Below are positions 1-5,401 of a stretch of 5,938 nt of DNA, one piece after another. The notes beneath the pieces are model-generated. The model saw only the letters and a program-made list of their open reading frames with translations, ran no database searches and was not told where the DNA came from. Origin of the DNA: Porphyromonadaceae bacterium UBA4277 (lineage in GTDB: Bacteria; Bacteroidota; Bacteroidia; Bacteroidales; Muribaculaceae). The position numbers and the translations under genes were made by a program. The stretch's first letter is position 1. Every line of letters starts with the position of its first letter. The stretch spans positions 3,345 through 9,282 of the forward strand of contig DGVT01000114.1 of NCBI GenBank assembly GCA_002395965.1. The letters are read 5' to 3'.

Positions 1-467
1 GCTGGAGCTACAAGTATGCCCGTCGCCAGTGGGACCTGGTGGATCGTGACGACCTCAAGTATAAGTACCTTAACAACTGGGACCACGATGTGATGCACCT
101 CATAGGCGGCATCAACAATTTTCAGGCACTGCCCATACGCAAGCTGTGGGACAAAGACGACGACCAGGTGCTGGCATTCATGCGCGGCAACCTGGTGATG
201 GTGTTCAATTTCAACCCCGTCAAGTCGTTTGCCGACTATGGGCTGCTGGCACCCGAAGGCGAATACGACGGCGTGATGGACAGCGACAGTGAGCGCTATG
301 GCGGCTTTGGCAACATCGATGAGGCGGTGAAGCACCTCACACAGCATGATGAGCTGTATGCAGCATCACATCTGGGCTGGCTCAAGCTGTACTTGCCCGC
401 ACGCTCGGTGCAGGTGCTCAGGTTGCGCCCGGCCTCGGCACACAGACCGACTAAACACAAGAAATAG
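1..467 (+). CDS. glgB: 1,4-alpha-glucan branching enzyme, C-terminal part (5' end outside window)
   Basis: GlgB makes the alpha-1,6 branches of glycogen in the cytoplasm by moving short alpha-1,4 glucan chains. The frame is open from base 3 to the TAG at 465-467, giving 154 residues of the C-terminus; the GH13 catalytic barrel lies upstream of the window. What is visible is the end of the catalytic region (SWKYARRQWDLVD, matching the W-x-Y-x-RRQW-x-L-x-D stretch of branching enzymes) and then the all-beta C-terminal domain, with LAFMRGNLVMVFNFNPVKS, the DSDSERYGGFG turn and the closing strand LKLYLPARSVQVLRL. The DSD..x-YGG motif and FNF-x-P block resemble eukaryotic GBE1, the type usual in Bacteroidetes, more than the E. 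coli form. A GTG at 39 could be mistaken for a start but lies inside the conserved domain. The next gene starts 14 nt downstream on the same strand and may be co-transcribed. Confidence 0.92.
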   Translation, partial: WSYKYARRQWDLVDRDDLKYKYLNNWDHDVMHLIGGINNFQALPIRKLWDKDDDQVLAFMRGNLVMVFNFNPVKSFADYGLLAPEGEYDGVMDSDSERYGGFGNIDEAVKHLTQHDELYAASHLGWLKLYLPARSVQVLRLRPASAHRPTKHKK

Positions 468-481
468 CAACTCTCATCACG

Positions 482-1186
482 ATGAAACGAACATTATTAA
501 TATTGCTCATCTTATTAGGCACTCTCGACCAGGCCGGTGCCTATACGATCTATTTCACCGACTCGCAGATGCCCGACCTCACCGTCATCCTTCCGGGGCC
601 GCCCGACAGCACCAGCATGGACTTTGCCCGCGACATGAACAAGTACATGGCCGGCAAGGCCATGCGGCACACCGAACGCGGCCGACTTGCCGCAGCCCAT
701 TCAGGCTATAACATTTCGATGGTGACGACTTATTTCTCCGAGCCTTATGGGATGACCATCTCTAACGAGACCACGCCTGCGCTCTACTTCCTTCTCGAGA
801 GCACCCTCGTAACGGGCGAAGTGGCCATGGGGCGCATCAAGCGGTATTACAAGCGGCAGCGGCCGTGCCTGCGCTACAAGGAGCCCACCGGCAGCGGCGA
901 GGTGTTTCCCGAAACGAGCTATTCCTACCCGTCGGGACACACCATACGCGGCTGGCTCACCGCCATGGTGCTGGCCGAGGTTAATCCCGCCGTGCGAAAC
1001 CAGGTGTTCGCACTCGCACAGGAATATTGCGAAAACCGCGTGATCGTGGGTGCCCACTGGCAAAGCGACGTGGATGCCGGCACCGCAGCAGCAGGCATAT
1101 ATATGGCTATGCTCCACTCCAATGCCGAGTTTCTTGAAGACATGCGAGCCGCTAAGGCCGAGTTTGCACGACTAACTAAACAATAG
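482..1186 (+). CDS. Secreted class A non-specific acid phosphatase, PAP2 superfamily
   Basis: A 234-residue protein with a clear Sec signal peptide: a basic start (MKR), a leucine/isoleucine core at 4-13, and a likely cleavage after AGA at residues 18-20. The mature enzyme should be periplasmic and hydrolyse phosphomonoesters. The three-part PAP2 active site is complete: K120-x6-R127-P128, P150-S151-G152-H153, and R186-x5-H192-x3-D196 (NRVIVGAHWQSD). In this family the third-motif His is the phosphorylated nucleophile and the PSGH His is the acid/base. The serine usual before the third-motif Arg is Asn185 here. Having a single signal peptide, no run of membrane helices and about 230 residues fits the PhoN/class A acid phosphatases rather than the lipid-phosphatase or undecaprenyl-diphosphatase branches. 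It follows glgB by 14 nt, but no functional link is evident. Substrate cannot be told from sequence. No strong terminator follows it; only a 5-bp hairpin (1187-1201) without a T run. Confidence 0.9.
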   Translation: MKRTLLILLILLGTLDQAGAYTIYFTDSQMPDLTVILPGPPDSTSMDFARDMNKYMAGKAMRHTERGRLAAAHSGYNISMVTTYFSEPYGMTISNETTPALYFLLESTLVTGEVAMGRIKRYYKRQRPCLRYKEPTGSGEVFPETSYSYPSGHTIRGWLTAMVLAEVNPAVRNQVFALAQEYCENRVIVGAHWQSDVDAGTAAAGIYMAMLHSNAEFLEDMRAAKAEFARLTKQ

Positions 1187-1295
1187 GTTGCAAACAGCAA
1201 CAAGAAATCAGGCGAGCTGACCATTCCAGTCAAAGTTGTCTTTACTCTTCAATTCGGCTCACCCGATAAAAGGTTGAGGCAAGTCGGTAATCTAC

Positions 1296-1336
1296 AAAAA
1301 ACGGCAGAAGCCTCCCCAAAAAATGGCAATGGGGCT
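1296..1336 (-). terminator. Possible weak terminator after rnc
   Basis: Read on the minus strand downstream of the rnc stop, CCCCA (1314-1318 on +) pairs with TGGGG (1330-1334), extended by AG/CT after a 3-nt bulge. A run of six T on the minus strand (1296-1301) follows after a few bases. A shorter GGC/GCC hairpin (1303-1312) sits directly against the T run as an alternative. The stem is short and not ideally placed, so this is a weak call. The rest of the convergent gap 1187-1390 shows several A-rich tracts and no gene. Confidence 0.3.
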
Positions 1337-1390
1337 AAGCGAAAAAAAAGAATAGCTTTGTTACAGCGACTTAGGCTCGCCGAATTCACG

Positions 1391-2164
1391 TTAAGCTGTG
1401 GCCGTGGAAAGGATTTGCTGCTTGAAATTTCGGTCGGCATTGAGTCGTTCCAGGGCTTTTTTGCTTGCTGCCTGATGCGACTCTTTCTTGCTGTAGCCGG
1501 TGCCATCGGCGGCAAAGGTGTCGCCCAGCATGATGGCAGTCTTGAAAATGGGGTTATTATCGGCATCGGCCAGTGTGTCGATGAGTGCAAACTCGATGGT
1601 GATGCGATGTTTCTGAGTCCACTCGATTAGGCGCGACTTGAAGTTTGTCTCGCTGCTCACCAGGTCGTTGATGTCGAAGTGCTGCTTGATGATGCGATCG
1701 ATAATGAACCTGCGGGCACGCTTATAGCCGTGGTCGATATAGAAAGCACCCACCATGGCTTCGACGGCATTGCCACAGATGTAGCTATTGTGCGACGACG
1801 AGTGCGACGATGCCCTCACATGCGCATCGATGTGCAAGGTGTTTCCCACGCGGTTCAGGCTCTCGCGTTGCACAATCTTGGCGCGGGTGCTCGTCAAGAA
1901 GCCCTCATGCTTGTCGGGGAAGGTGCTATACAGGTAGTCGGCAACCACCGTGTCGAGCACGGCATCGCCCAGGTATTCCAGACGCTCGTTGTTGGCCCAC
2001 TGTCCGTCGGGGCGCTTCACCGGCTTGCTGCGGTGCACAAATGCCAGGCGATACAGATCTATGTTTTTCGGGTAATAGCCGGTTATTTTTCGTATAAAAA
2101 CATAAAGCTCCTTATCCTTGATGAAAAGGAGCTTTATGAGTGATATGACATTAGATAACACCAT
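1391..2164 (-). CDS. rnc: Ribonuclease III
   Basis: RNase III cleaves double-stranded RNA and processes rRNA precursors and some mRNAs. From the ATG at 2164 the protein has 257 residues. Using residue numbers of the longer frame from GTG 2191, the nuclease signature is NNERLEYLGDAVL at 67-79 (E69, E72, D76). The second metal-site segment is GNAVEAMVGAFYID at 140-153 (N141, E144). The C-terminal dsRNA-binding domain covers about 185-252 and ends in GYSKKESHQAASKKALERL. I prefer ATG 2164 to GTG 2191 because MVLSNVISLIKLLFIKDKE lines up with the N-terminus I recall for Bacteroides RNase III; neither start has a ribosome-binding site. With the ATG the gap to the fabF stop is 32 nt, with the GTG 5 nt, so rnc is the last gene of an acpP-fabF-rnc operon. 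N141 stands where E. coli has catalytic Asp114; I recall Asn as usual in Bacteroidetes. A strong hairpin lies in codons 9-22. Confidence 0.95.
   Translation of the reverse strand: MVLSNVISLIKLLFIKDKELYVFIRKITGYYPKNIDLYRLAFVHRSKPVKRPDGQWANNERLEYLGDAVLDTVVADYLYSTFPDKHEGFLTSTRAKIVQRESLNRVGNTLHIDAHVRASSHSSSHNSYICGNAVEAMVGAFYIDHGYKRARRFIIDRIIKQHFDINDLVSSETNFKSRLIEWTQKHRITIEFALIDTLADADNNPIFKTAIMLGDTFAADGTGYSKKESHQAASKKALERLNADRNFKQQILSTATA
2101..2138 (-). repeat. Perfect 13-bp inverted repeat (hairpin) inside the start of rnc
   Basis: CATAAAGCTCCTT (2101-2113) and AAGGAGCTTTATG (2126-2138) are exact reverse complements with a 12-nt spacer. In the rnc mRNA this forms a 13-bp stem starting about 27 nt from the preferred ATG and covering codons 9-22 (L-I-K-L-L ... 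K-D-K-E-L-Y-V). The pairing is read directly from the sequence. A role in translation control or as an RNase III site is inference. Confidence 0.85.
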
Positions 2165-2196
2165 TGTGTAGTGCGACACTGCGTTATGCACCGGTA

Positions 2197-3480
2197 TTAT
2201 CCATTGTACTTCTTGACAATAATGCTTGCATTGTGCCCGCCGAACCCGAAAGTGTTAGACAGTGCAATGTTCACTTCGCGCTTCTGCGCTTTGTTGAATG
2301 TGAAGTTCATCTTGTAGTCAACAGTTTCATCCTCGTCGCCGTCGGCATGGTTGATAGTTGGCGGGATGATACCATTTTGGCAAGCCATCAGACAGAACAA
2401 TGCCTCCATGGCACCAGTAGCGCCCAGCATGTGTCCGGTCATCGACTTTGTGGAGCTGATGTTCATCTTGTAGGCGTGCTCGCCAAAGACGTCTTTGATG
2501 GCCTTTGCCTCACTGGGGTCGCCCACCGGGGTGGATGTGCCGTGCACGTTGATGTAGTCGATGTCTTCGGGCTTGATGCCGGCATCCTCAATGGCACGCT
2601 GCATCACCAGGCGAGCACCGAGTCCCTCGGGGTGAGTGGCAGTGATGTGGTAGGCATCGGCACTCATGCCGCCACCTATCACCTCGCCGTAGATCTTGGC
2701 TCCGCGAGCCAAGGCATGCTCCAGTTCTTCAAAGATGAGGCACACGGCACCCTCGCCAATCACGAAGCCGTCGCGCGATGCGCTGAACGGACGCGACGCG
2801 GTCTTCGGGTCGTCGTTGCGGGTCGAGAGAGCACGCATCGTGTTGAAGCCTCCCACGCCGGCCGGGAAGATAGGAGCTTCCGAGCCACCGGTGACGATGG
2901 CACAAGCCTTGCCCAGACGCACATAGTTGAAAGCATCGATCATGGCGTTGGTCGAAGTGGCGCAAGCCGACACCACACCGAAGTTGGGACCACGCAGGCC
3001 ATACTTCATCGAGATGTGGCCGGCAGCGATGTCGGCAATCATCGTGGGGATGAAGAAGGGGCTGTAGCGCGGACCGTCGGCCTCGTTCTTGGCATAGTTG
3101 CCGGCCTCTACCTCAAATGTGTGAAGGCCGCCAATGCCCGAGGCAAAGATCACGCCCACGTCGTCGCGGTCGATACCTTCGTCCATCAGGCGGCTGTCGG
3201 CAATGGCTTGCTTGGCAGCGGCCAGGGCATATTGTGAATAGAGGTCCATGCGGCGCATGTCCTTATACTCGGCACGGTCGTCGGGATTGAGCATACCCAT
3301 TTTCATGTCGAAGTCTTTTACCTCACAGGCAAACTGGGTCTTGAACAACTCGGCGTTGAAATGTGTGATGGGTCCTGCACCGCTCACACCGTTAACGGCG
3401 TTGTTCCATGTGGTTTCAACGTCGTTACCCAGAGGAGTGATGGCTCCAAGACCGGTTACCACAACTCTCTTAAGTTCCAT
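2197..3480 (-). CDS. fabF: Beta-ketoacyl-[acyl-carrier-protein] synthase II
   Basis: FabF (KAS II) condenses malonyl-ACP with a growing acyl-ACP in cytoplasmic type II fatty acid synthesis. The 427-residue length is close to the usual 410-420. The thiolase fold has the full Cys-His-His triad: Cys173 in VVSACATSTNAM, His313 in NVHGTSTPVGD, and His350 in STKSMTGHMLGATGA, with the supporting Lys345. PFSASRDGFVIGEGA (231-245) and the C-terminal gating loop FGFGGHN (411-417) are present. The Cys plus two His pattern separates it from FabH (Cys-His-Asn), and the GTSTPVGD block fits KAS I/II; length and the acpP neighbour favour FabF over FabB. The start is the ATG at 3480, directly followed by the conserved KRVVVTGLGAITPLG. 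It lies 116 nt downstream of acpP. No TAnnTTTG promoter is visible in that gap, so its transcription probably depends on read-through of the hairpin there. Confidence 0.96.
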   Translation of the reverse strand: MELKRVVVTGLGAITPLGNDVETTWNNAVNGVSGAGPITHFNAELFKTQFACEVKDFDMKMGMLNPDDRAEYKDMRRMDLYSQYALAAAKQAIADSRLMDEGIDRDDVGVIFASGIGGLHTFEVEAGNYAKNEADGPRYSPFFIPTMIADIAAGHISMKYGLRGPNFGVVSACATSTNAMIDAFNYVRLGKACAIVTGGSEAPIFPAGVGGFNTMRALSTRNDDPKTASRPFSASRDGFVIGEGAVCLIFEELEHALARGAKIYGEVIGGGMSADAYHITATHPEGLGARLVMQRAIEDAGIKPEDIDYINVHGTSTPVGDPSEAKAIKDVFGEHAYKMNISSTKSMTGHMLGATGAMEALFCLMACQNGIIPPTINHADGDEDETVDYKMNFTFNKAQKREVNIALSNTFGFGGHNASIIVKKYNG

Positions 3481-3519
3481 AATAGAATATATATATTATT
3501 GTGGAGAATTATTAGCCAT

Positions 3520-3583
3520 AAAAAAATACTCATCCTCGCGAGTGGGAGCCAGACAGCACTGGCACCCGCATCAAGGGTGAGTA
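3520..3583 (-). terminator. Long hairpin plus U tract between acpP and fabF (terminator/attenuator)
   Basis: Read on the minus strand, 57 nt (3583 to 3527) fold back on themselves. The outer helix TACTCACCCT / AGGATGAGTA has 9 pairs and one C-A mismatch. An internal loop of 6/7 nt follows, then the inner helix GGGTGCCAG / CTGGCTCCC with 8 pairs and one U-U mismatch, and a 6-nt loop. Seven T (minus strand, 3526-3520) come directly after the hairpin. This is the layout of an intrinsic terminator, placed 14 nt after the acpP stop and 39 nt before the fabF ATG. Partial termination would lower fabF and rnc relative to acpP. Confidence 0.75.
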
Positions 3584-3596
3584 ATAATGTGTGTGT

Positions 3597-3836
3597 TTAG
3601 TTAGCCTTTGCGTCCTCAATGAACTTGATGGCATCGCCAACAGTCTGAATCTTGTCCGACTCAGTCTCGGGAATCTTAACTTCAAATTCGTGTTCAAGTT
3701 CCATGATGAGCTCTACGGTGTCGAGAGAATCAGCACCAAGGTCCTGTGCAAACGTTGCCTCGGCTGTAACTTGATCTTCACTTACTCCCAGCTTGTCAAC
3801 GATAATCGATTTCACTTTTTCAGCAATTTCAGACAT
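3597..3836 (-). CDS. acpP: Acyl carrier protein
   Basis: A 79-residue acidic protein that carries acyl chains on a 4'-phosphopantetheine arm for fatty acid synthesis and for lipid A and phospholipid acylation. The attachment site is Ser37 in the DSL motif (GADSLDTVELIMELE, 34-48), with the conserved helix II that partners such as FabF and AcpS bind. Length and charge (very rich in Asp and Glu) are standard for primary-metabolism ACP, and the surrounding fabF supports that rather than a polyketide carrier. The start is the ATG at 3836, directly before the conserved SEIAEKVKSIIVDKLGV. It is the first gene of the minus-strand operon, with a candidate promoter about 55-85 nt upstream of the ATG. 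Confidence 0.97.
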   Translation of the reverse strand: MSEIAEKVKSIIVDKLGVSEDQVTAEATFAQDLGADSLDTVELIMELEHEFEVKIPETESDKIQTVGDAIKFIEDAKAN

Positions 3837-3890
3837 AATCTTCTAAATTTTAGTTATTAAATTGAATAATCTTGTTTCAAAATCAGGCTG

Positions 3891-3921
3891 CAAAATAAGC
3901 GATTAATTTCGAGATATTAAA
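3891..3921 (-). promoter_or_regulatory. Candidate promoter of the acpP-fabF-rnc operon
   Basis: On the minus strand TTATTTTG (3898-3891) matches the Bacteroidetes -7 element TAnnTTTG at five of six fixed positions. TTTA (3921-3918) lies 19 nt upstream in the place of the -33 TTTG element. The predicted start would be near 3884, giving a leader of about 48 nt. The match is imperfect, so the exact site is uncertain. Confidence 0.45.
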
Positions 3922-4023
3922 GAAATATTTCAATAAATTGCTGCTCTGTTGCGCATTTTTAGAGAATTGAACGACACGGCTCGGGGATTTTAAGAAATTT
4001 TGCAACTTTTTTTCAATTCCTTT

Positions 4024-4042
4024 TTGTTAAAATGTGTAACAA
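4024..4042. promoter_or_regulatory. Inverted repeat TTGTTA-N7-TAACAA, possible operator
   Basis: TTGTTA at 4024-4029 and TAACAA at 4037-4042 are exact reverse complements separated by 7 nt. The dyad is centred about 50 nt before the predicted rnz transcription start, in the divergent acpP/rnz region. A dyad of this size can be a regulator site, but short AT-rich dyads are common by chance. Confidence 0.3.
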
Positions 4043-4068
4043 TTTCGCCGTCACGCAATAATTAGTAG

Positions 4069-4076
4069 TAATTTTG
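4069..4076 (+). promoter_or_regulatory. Bacteroidetes-type -7 element of rnz
   Basis: TAATTTTG is a perfect match to TAnnTTTG. The -33 part is weak: TTTC at 4043-4046 is 22 nt upstream. With the usual 6-8 nt offset, transcription would start at about 4082-4084, only a base or so before the ATG at 4085, which implies a leaderless or nearly leaderless mRNA. Confidence 0.55.
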
Positions 4077-4084
4077 CCACTGCT

Positions 4085-5008
4085 ATGACGCGACTTGACC
4101 TTAATATATTAGGATGCGGCTCGGCCACGAGCACGCTGCGACACCTGCCCTCGAGCCAGGTGCTCAACGTGCGCGACCGCCTGATGATGATTGACTGCGG
4201 CGAGGGTGCCCAACTCGAGATGCGCCGCCTCAGGCTCAAGTTCTCGAGGCTTAACCACATCTTCATCAGCCACCTGCACGGCGACCACTGCTTCGGCTTG
4301 CCCGGGCTGCTTTCCACGTTGTCACTACTGGGGAAAACCGGCACCCTGACCGTGCACACCTTTGCCGACGGCAAACGGCTGTTTGAAGACTGGATCAACT
4401 ATTTCTCGCGCGAACGCACGTTTAACCTCGAGTTCAACGTCATCGGCACACGTTCCGAGACCATCTATGAGGACGACGCCATCACTGTGCGCACATTCCC
4501 GCTAAGGCACCGGGTGCCGTGTGTGGGGTTCCGCTTCGACGAAAAGCCGAAGCTGCGGCACATTTGCCCCGAGGCTGTCACAGCCCACAATGTGCCACGA
4601 TATTTCTACAACTCGTTGCGACAGGGCGAAGACTACGTCACCCCCGAGGGGGTCGTCATCCCCAACGCCCAGCTCACCTTGCCACCCGAGCCATGCCGCA
4701 GCTATGCCTACTGCAGCGACACCATGCCCAGCGCCCGTGTGCGCCGTGCCGTGGAGGGTGTGGACTGGCTCTATCACGAAGCCACCTACGGCGACGACTG
4801 CGCCCGCCAGGCACGCAACCGCTACCACAGCACTGCCCGCGAGGCGGCTACCATCGCTCACGAGGCGGGTGTGAAAAACCTCATCCTGGGCCACTTCTCC
4901 AGCCGATACACCGACGAACAGCCGCTGCTCGACCAAGCTCGCGAAGTGTTCAAGTCAACCATGCTCGCCCGCGAGCAAATGACCATCGACCTCAACCACG
5001 ACCTCTGA
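4085..5008 (+). CDS. rnz: Ribonuclease Z (tRNA 3'-endonuclease)
   Basis: RNase Z is a zinc-dependent endonuclease that removes the 3' trailer of tRNA precursors. The 307-residue protein is the usual short bacterial form (about 300-310). The metallo-beta-lactamase zinc site is complete: H63-x-H65-x-D67-H68 in ISHLHGDHCFGLPG, His142 in PLRHRVP, Asp212 in YCSDT, and His270 in LGHFSSRY. HEAT at 231-234 and the conserved YHST (247-250) are also typical. The N-terminal ILGCGSATSTLRHLPSSQV and IDCGEGAQLEMRR blocks match the family and fix the start at ATG 4085, as no later Met precedes them. It is transcribed alone, divergently from acpP; the DNA just upstream has a perfect -7 box almost touching the start codon. 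A weak hairpin with a T run follows about 27 nt after the stop. Confidence 0.96.
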   Translation: MTRLDLNILGCGSATSTLRHLPSSQVLNVRDRLMMIDCGEGAQLEMRRLRLKFSRLNHIFISHLHGDHCFGLPGLLSTLSLLGKTGTLTVHTFADGKRLFEDWINYFSRERTFNLEFNVIGTRSETIYEDDAITVRTFPLRHRVPCVGFRFDEKPKLRHICPEAVTAHNVPRYFYNSLRQGEDYVTPEGVVIPNAQLTLPPEPCRSYAYCSDTMPSARVRRAVEGVDWLYHEATYGDDCARQARNRYHSTAREAATIAHEAGVKNLILGHFSSRYTDEQPLLDQAREVFKSTMLAREQMTIDLNHDL

Positions 5009-5035
5009 GCCAAAGTGTCGTTTGCCATTTATGTG

Positions 5036-5053
5036 TGGGAAAAGACCCATTTT
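5036..5053 (+). terminator. Possible weak terminator after rnz
   Basis: TGGG (5036-5039) pairs with CCCA (5046-5049) around a 6-nt loop, followed at once by TTTT. Position, 28 nt after the rnz stop, suits a terminator, but a 4-bp stem and a 4-base T run are marginal. Confidence 0.3.
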
Positions 5054-5260
5054 AGCCGACTCGCGTCAACATTAGCGAACCATAGAAGTGCTTTTGAACC
5101 GATAGTAACATGCAATTATGCTGCTTGTGACAGATTACCAGGCAGGGGTTTCAGCATCGCCCCGAGCGCTGAATGACAAGCGACTTCAACAATCTTCGAT
5201 TATTTTGCTTGGAAGCCGCCAAAAAAATTGCTGTTTCCTTAAAAATGTATAATTTACGGC

Positions 5261-5284
5261 AATTAAGGAATTTTTTCCTTAATT
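5261..5284. promoter_or_regulatory. Perfect 10-bp palindrome upstream of the pckA promoter
   Basis: AATTAAGGAA (5261-5270) and TTCCTTAATT (5275-5284) are exact reverse complements around TTTT. The centre lies about 54 nt before the predicted pckA transcription start, a common position for an activator. TTCCTTAA recurs at 5235-5242, and AAGGAAA at 5299-5305, so the motif is clustered here. It could also form a hairpin in RNA, but with no GC-rich stem it is unlikely to be a terminator. Confidence 0.55.
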
Positions 5285-5291
5285 TAATGGC
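5280..5291 (+). repeat. 12-bp direct repeat, copy 1 (TAATTTAATGGC)
   Basis: Identical to 5326-5337, 46 bp apart start to start. This copy lies upstream of the pckA -7 box and overlaps the right arm of the palindrome. Confidence 0.8.
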
Positions 5292-5312
5292 GCTGCTAAA
5301 GGAAAATATCTG

Positions 5313-5320
5313 TACCTTTG
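5313..5320 (+). promoter_or_regulatory. Bacteroidetes-type -7 element of pckA
   Basis: TACCTTTG matches TAnnTTTG at every fixed position and is followed by the usual short gap to a predicted start near 5327, leaving a leader of about 75 nt before the ATG at 5402. No good -33 TTTG is seen 19-21 nt upstream, which would fit a promoter that needs an activator. Confidence 0.6.
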
Positions 5321-5325
5321 CACTC

Positions 5326-5337
5326 TAATTTAATGGC
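5326..5337 (+). repeat. 12-bp direct repeat, copy 2 (TAATTTAATGGC)
   Basis: Identical to 5280-5291. This copy covers the predicted transcription start of pckA, so the two copies bracket the -7 box. Confidence 0.8.
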
Positions 5338-5353
5338 TGTGCACTGCCACAGC
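5336..5353 (+). other. Small hairpin in the pckA leader
   Basis: GCTGTG (5336-5341) pairs with CACAGC (5348-5353) around a 6-nt loop. It would stand near the 5' end of the pckA mRNA and could protect it from decay. It overlaps the second direct-repeat copy by 2 nt. Confidence 0.4.
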
Positions 5354-5401
5354 ACACGAAGGGAAATTTTTAATAACATCAAATAAAAAGCAGAATTAAC
5401 A

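Larger units (their letters stand above)
5009..5401. other. Intergenic region between rnz and pckA
   Basis: These 393 bases hold no credible protein gene on either strand. The left part (5054-5220) shows no motif I can name; its only structure is a small hairpin at 5150-5173 (TTCAGC/GCTGAA with an inner TCG/CGA and no T run). The right part (5221-5401) is AT-rich and is the pckA control region, with repeated TTCCTTAA motifs, a palindrome, a -7 box, a direct repeat and a leader hairpin, each listed separately. Confidence 0.7.

Noticed and set aside
1187..1201. GTTGC-AAACA-GCAAC hairpin right after the phosphatase stop as a terminator
   Set aside because: Only 5 bp and followed by AAGAAATC with no T run.
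701..1233. Open frames on the - strand opposite the acid phosphatase
   Set aside because: The + strand frame has a signal peptide and all PAP2 motifs, so the antisense frames are shadows.
1679..2143. Open frame on the + strand opposite rnc
   Set aside because: Antisense to the conserved RNase III coding region and without any recognisable domain.
2165..2191. GTG start at 2191 giving RNase III nine extra residues
   Set aside because: Possible, but the extra residues do not look like the family N-terminus, while the ATG at 2164 lines up with it; kept only as the alternative start.
2164..3237. Long open frame on the + strand opposite fabF (357 codons)
   Set aside because: It lies fully antisense to fabF, whose protein is conserved end to end; the translation shows no family and its length follows from GC-rich codon use on the other strand.
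3485..3500. AT dinucleotide run before fabF as a phase-variable repeat or promoter
   Set aside because: Only a few units long and no -33/-7 pair of the Bacteroidetes type accompanies it; normal AT-rich leader is the simpler reading.
4502..4936. Open frame on the - strand opposite rnz
   Set aside because: Antisense to conserved RNase Z motifs; composition is typical of a mirrored GC-rich gene.
5150..5173. Hairpin TTCAGC...GCTGAA as the rnz terminator
   Set aside because: It is about 140 nt after the stop and no T tract follows it.
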